Source: CAYMUC01 sp964393535 (lineage in GTDB: Bacteria; Actinomycetota; Acidimicrobiia; Acidimicrobiales; Ilumatobacteraceae). Taken from it: a stretch of DNA of 16,816 nt. Under the pieces are notes generated by a model. It was not told the origin of the DNA. It searched no databases and worked only from the letters and a program-made list of their open reading frames with translations. The stretch lies in assembly GCA_964393535.1 (NCBI GenBank), contig CAYMUC010000067.1:1-16816 (forward strand). Direction: 5' to 3'. Shown in pieces: positions 14,291 to 16,816 of the stretch (its first letter is position 1; every line of letters begins with the position of its first letter). Made by a program: the position numbers and the translations under genes.

Positions 14291-14701
14291 CTACAGCCCG
14301 GGAAAGAAGATGCCGATCTCGCGCTCGGCCGAGGCCAACGAGTCGGAGCCGTGGACAAGATTCTCGGTGACCTCGAGGCCAAGGTCGCCGCGGATGGTGC
14401 CCGGTGCGGCACTGCGAGGATTCGTGGAGCCCATCATGGAGCGCACCACTTCCCAGGTATCGACAGGGCCCTCGACCACCATCGCCACCACGGGACCTCG
14501 GGACATGAACGCCACGAGGTCGGGGTAGAACGGCTTGGTGACGTGCTCCTCGTAGTGAGCGGCCAAGACGTCGGGGGTGAGGGTGCGCAACTCCATGGCC
14601 ACGAGGCGAAGGCCTTTGGCTTCGAACCGGGAGAGGATCTCCCCGACGAGGCCGCGTTCCACGGCGTCGGGCTTCAACAGCACGAGGGTGCGATCAGACA
14701 T
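14291..14701 (-). CDS. ndk: Nucleoside diphosphate kinase
   Basis: Ndk balances nucleoside triphosphate pools by moving the gamma phosphate from ATP to other NDPs through a phosphohistidine. The 136-residue protein has TLVLLKPDAVERG (5-17), GSTNPRSAAPGTIRGDL (91-107) and NLVHGSDSLASAEREI (114-129), with the catalytic His at 117. Length is normal for the family. The ATG at 14701 is chosen because it precedes the family start; the frame stays open further upstream into the out-of-frame end of folC. It lies 19 bp after the folC stop and has only a weak Shine-Dalgarno sequence. The ndk-mreB neighbourhood is common in actinobacteria. Identification is secure. Confidence 0.98.
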   Translation of the reverse strand: MSDRTLVLLKPDAVERGLVGEILSRFEAKGLRLVAMELRTLTPDVLAAHYEEHVTKPFYPDLVAFMSRGPVVAMVVEGPVDTWEVVRSMMGSTNPRSAAPGTIRGDLGLEVTENLVHGSDSLASAEREIGIFFPGL

Positions 14702-14720
14702 GTCCCGCAGGCTACGGGTG

Positions 14721-16016
14721 CTAGGGCAGGATCCGGCGAAGATGCGGGCGAGCCGCACCCGCCACATACAGCGAACCGGCCACCAACACTGCGTCCTCGG
14801 CAGTCGACTCCCGCACCGCCATGTCACAGGCGGCTTCCACACTGGTCGTGTGCCGCACGTCCTCGCAGCCCAACACCCGGGCGGCCGCCACCAGGTCGTC
14901 CACCGCCCTGGTGCGAGGTGACGGTGCCGGACAGCAGATCACCGTGTCGAACTCGTCGGCGCGAAGACTGGCCAACAATTCGCTGGGATCCCGCTCACGC
15001 AGGCAGCCCACCACCAGCAATCGCCGCCCTGCCGGATCGAAATCTTCGAAGAACACCTCGGCGCACGCATCGGCACCATGTGGATTGTGAGCCCCGTCCA
15101 CGATGACCAGGGGCTGGTGACCCAGTACCTCGAAGCGGCCTGGCATCGCCACGGCTGCGAACCCCTCGTCGACCACGTCAGAGGCCAGGGGCGCAGCGAA
15201 GAACGCCTCCACCGCCGTGAGCGCCACTGCCGCATTACGGGCCTGATGACGACCGTGGAGCGGAACCAGCACCTCGGGGTAGATCGTCGTGGGGGTTCTC
15301 AAATCCACCAGGCGGCCCCCGAGGGCCAGTTGGTCGCTCACAGCATCGAAGTCGTCACCTCGCAGCAGCAGATTGGCCGGTCCCTCATGGCGAAAGATCT
15401 CCAGCAGTTCTGGATCGGTCTCACCGATCACGGCCACACTGTGCGAGGTGATGATGCCCGCCTTCTCCCGGGCGATATGGGCACGGGTGGGGCCCGCCAG
15501 TTCGGTGTGGTCGAGGCCGATGTTGGTGATCACAGCCACGGTGGCATCCACCACGTTCGTGGCATCCCACCGACCCAGAAGGCCGACTTCGATCACCATC
15601 ACATCCACCGCCACCGACGCGAACCATGAGAACGCCGCTGCCGTACAGATCTCGAAGTAACTGGGGCGGATCCCGATCAGGGGTTCAAGTCGGGCGATGG
15701 ACGCGATGTGCTCGTTCAACTCGTCGTCGCTGATCGGCTCGGCGTTCACGCAGAACCGCTCGTGCACACGCTCGAGATGCGGACTGGTGTAGGTGCCGAC
15801 CTTGAGACCCATGGCGATGAGCAGTCGGGTGATCATCTGCGCTGTCGAGCCCTTGCCGTTGGTCCCCGTGATGTGGATCACAGGTGAGCACCGGTGCGGA
15901 TCACCCAGGGCCGACACGAGCCTCTCGATGCGCTCCAGCGACGGGTGTTCTATACGGCCGGTGCGCTCGTACGACGCATGCGCGTCGAGGTAAGCGAGAT
16001 GGTCGAATTCGGTCAT
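14721..16016 (-). CDS. folC: Folylpolyglutamate synthase / dihydrofolate synthase
   Basis: FolC adds glutamate to folates and, in many bacteria, also joins glutamate to dihydropteroate. The 431-residue Mur-ligase-like enzyme shows the ATP loop GTNGKGS (51-57), the TSPHL segment (78-81 region), NIGLDHTELAG (165-175), the likely carbamylated lysine K185 in AREKAG, and DGAHNP (307-312) leading the C-terminal domain. The usual VGLGGRLDATN reads VGLLGRWDATN (145-154), two substitutions in a well-conserved loop. The ATG at 16016 lies nine bases after the clpX stop. In many actinobacteria valS stands between clpX and folC; here it is missing. Whether the enzyme is mono- or bifunctional cannot be told from sequence alone. 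Confidence 0.95.
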   Translation of the reverse strand: MTEFDHLAYLDAHASYERTGRIEHPSLERIERLVSALGDPHRCSPVIHITGTNGKGSTAQMITRLLIAMGLKVGTYTSPHLERVHERFCVNAEPISDDELNEHIASIARLEPLIGIRPSYFEICTAAAFSWFASVAVDVMVIEVGLLGRWDATNVVDATVAVITNIGLDHTELAGPTRAHIAREKAGIITSHSVAVIGETDPELLEIFRHEGPANLLLRGDDFDAVSDQLALGGRLVDLRTPTTIYPEVLVPLHGRHQARNAAVALTAVEAFFAAPLASDVVDEGFAAVAMPGRFEVLGHQPLVIVDGAHNPHGADACAEVFFEDFDPAGRRLLVVGCLRERDPSELLASLRADEFDTVICCPAPSPRTRAVDDLVAAARVLGCEDVRHTTSVEAACDMAVRESTAEDAVLVAGSLYVAGAARPHLRRILP

Positions 16017-16025
16017 CGCTTCAGG

Positions 16026-16816
<791 letters not shown>

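Noticed and set aside
14702..14842. Upstream extension of the ndk reading frame
   Set aside because: It lies inside the folC end in another frame; the Ndk family starts at the MSDRTLVLLKPD segment at 14701.

Overview
The window is a gene-dense piece of a high-G+C bacterial chromosome, with G/C-ending codons and GTG starts throughout. It contains 16 protein genes: 15 on the minus strand and one (a dGTPase-like gene) on the plus strand. The order, read along the minus strand, is clpX (5' end cut off), folC, ndk, mreB, mreC, mreD, mrdA, rodA, a TIGR03960-type radical SAM gene, a TIGR03936/DUF2344 gene, rne/rng, rplU, rpmA, [dgt-like, opposite strand], obg and proB (3' end cut off). This is the classic conserved actinobacterial neighbourhood. 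Together with protein details (LGF/VGF-type ClpX loop, RNase E/G with a basic disordered N-terminus, split radical SAM pair) it points to Actinomycetota. An Acidimicrobiia-like lineage is my guess and not proven. A run of ten Ns inside mrdA shows a scaffolded, probably metagenome-derived, assembly.

Layout. 1-1671: start of proline biosynthesis (proB) and the ribosome-assembly GTPase obg. 1672-1719: a 48-bp divergent promoter region. 1720-2922: the dgt-like HD hydrolase on the plus strand. 2923-3017: a convergent intergenic region with two tandem hairpins, probably terminators. 3018-3587: ribosomal proteins L27 and L21. 3642-5462: RNase E/G. 5381-8175: the paired TIGR03936 and TIGR03960 genes of unknown function. 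8217-14220: the rod-shape elongasome operon (rodA, mrdA, mreD, mreC, mreB). 14291-16816: ndk, folC and the C-terminal two thirds of clpX.

How they work together. mreBCD, mrdA and rodA make the cell-elongation peptidoglycan machine. The rne, rplU, rpmA and obg group serves RNA processing and 50S ribosome assembly. ndk and the dGTPase act on nucleotide pools, folC makes folylpolyglutamates, proB starts proline synthesis and clpX unfolds substrates for ClpP. Most minus-strand neighbours are separated by less than 30 bp or overlap, so long polycistronic transcripts are likely, with possible internal promoters in the few gaps over 40 bp.

No mobile element, CRISPR array, tRNA, rRNA or defence system was seen, and no stretch over 100 bp lacks a gene. 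The region is mainly ordinary core genome. The points most worth a second look are a perfect hairpin abutting the rne ribosome-binding site within an 82-bp gene overlap, the uncharacterised radical SAM pair with an extra C-terminal four-cysteine motif, TANNNT motifs just upstream of several genes lacking a Shine-Dalgarno site (possible leaderless transcripts), and the assembly gap at the PBP2 active-site motif.
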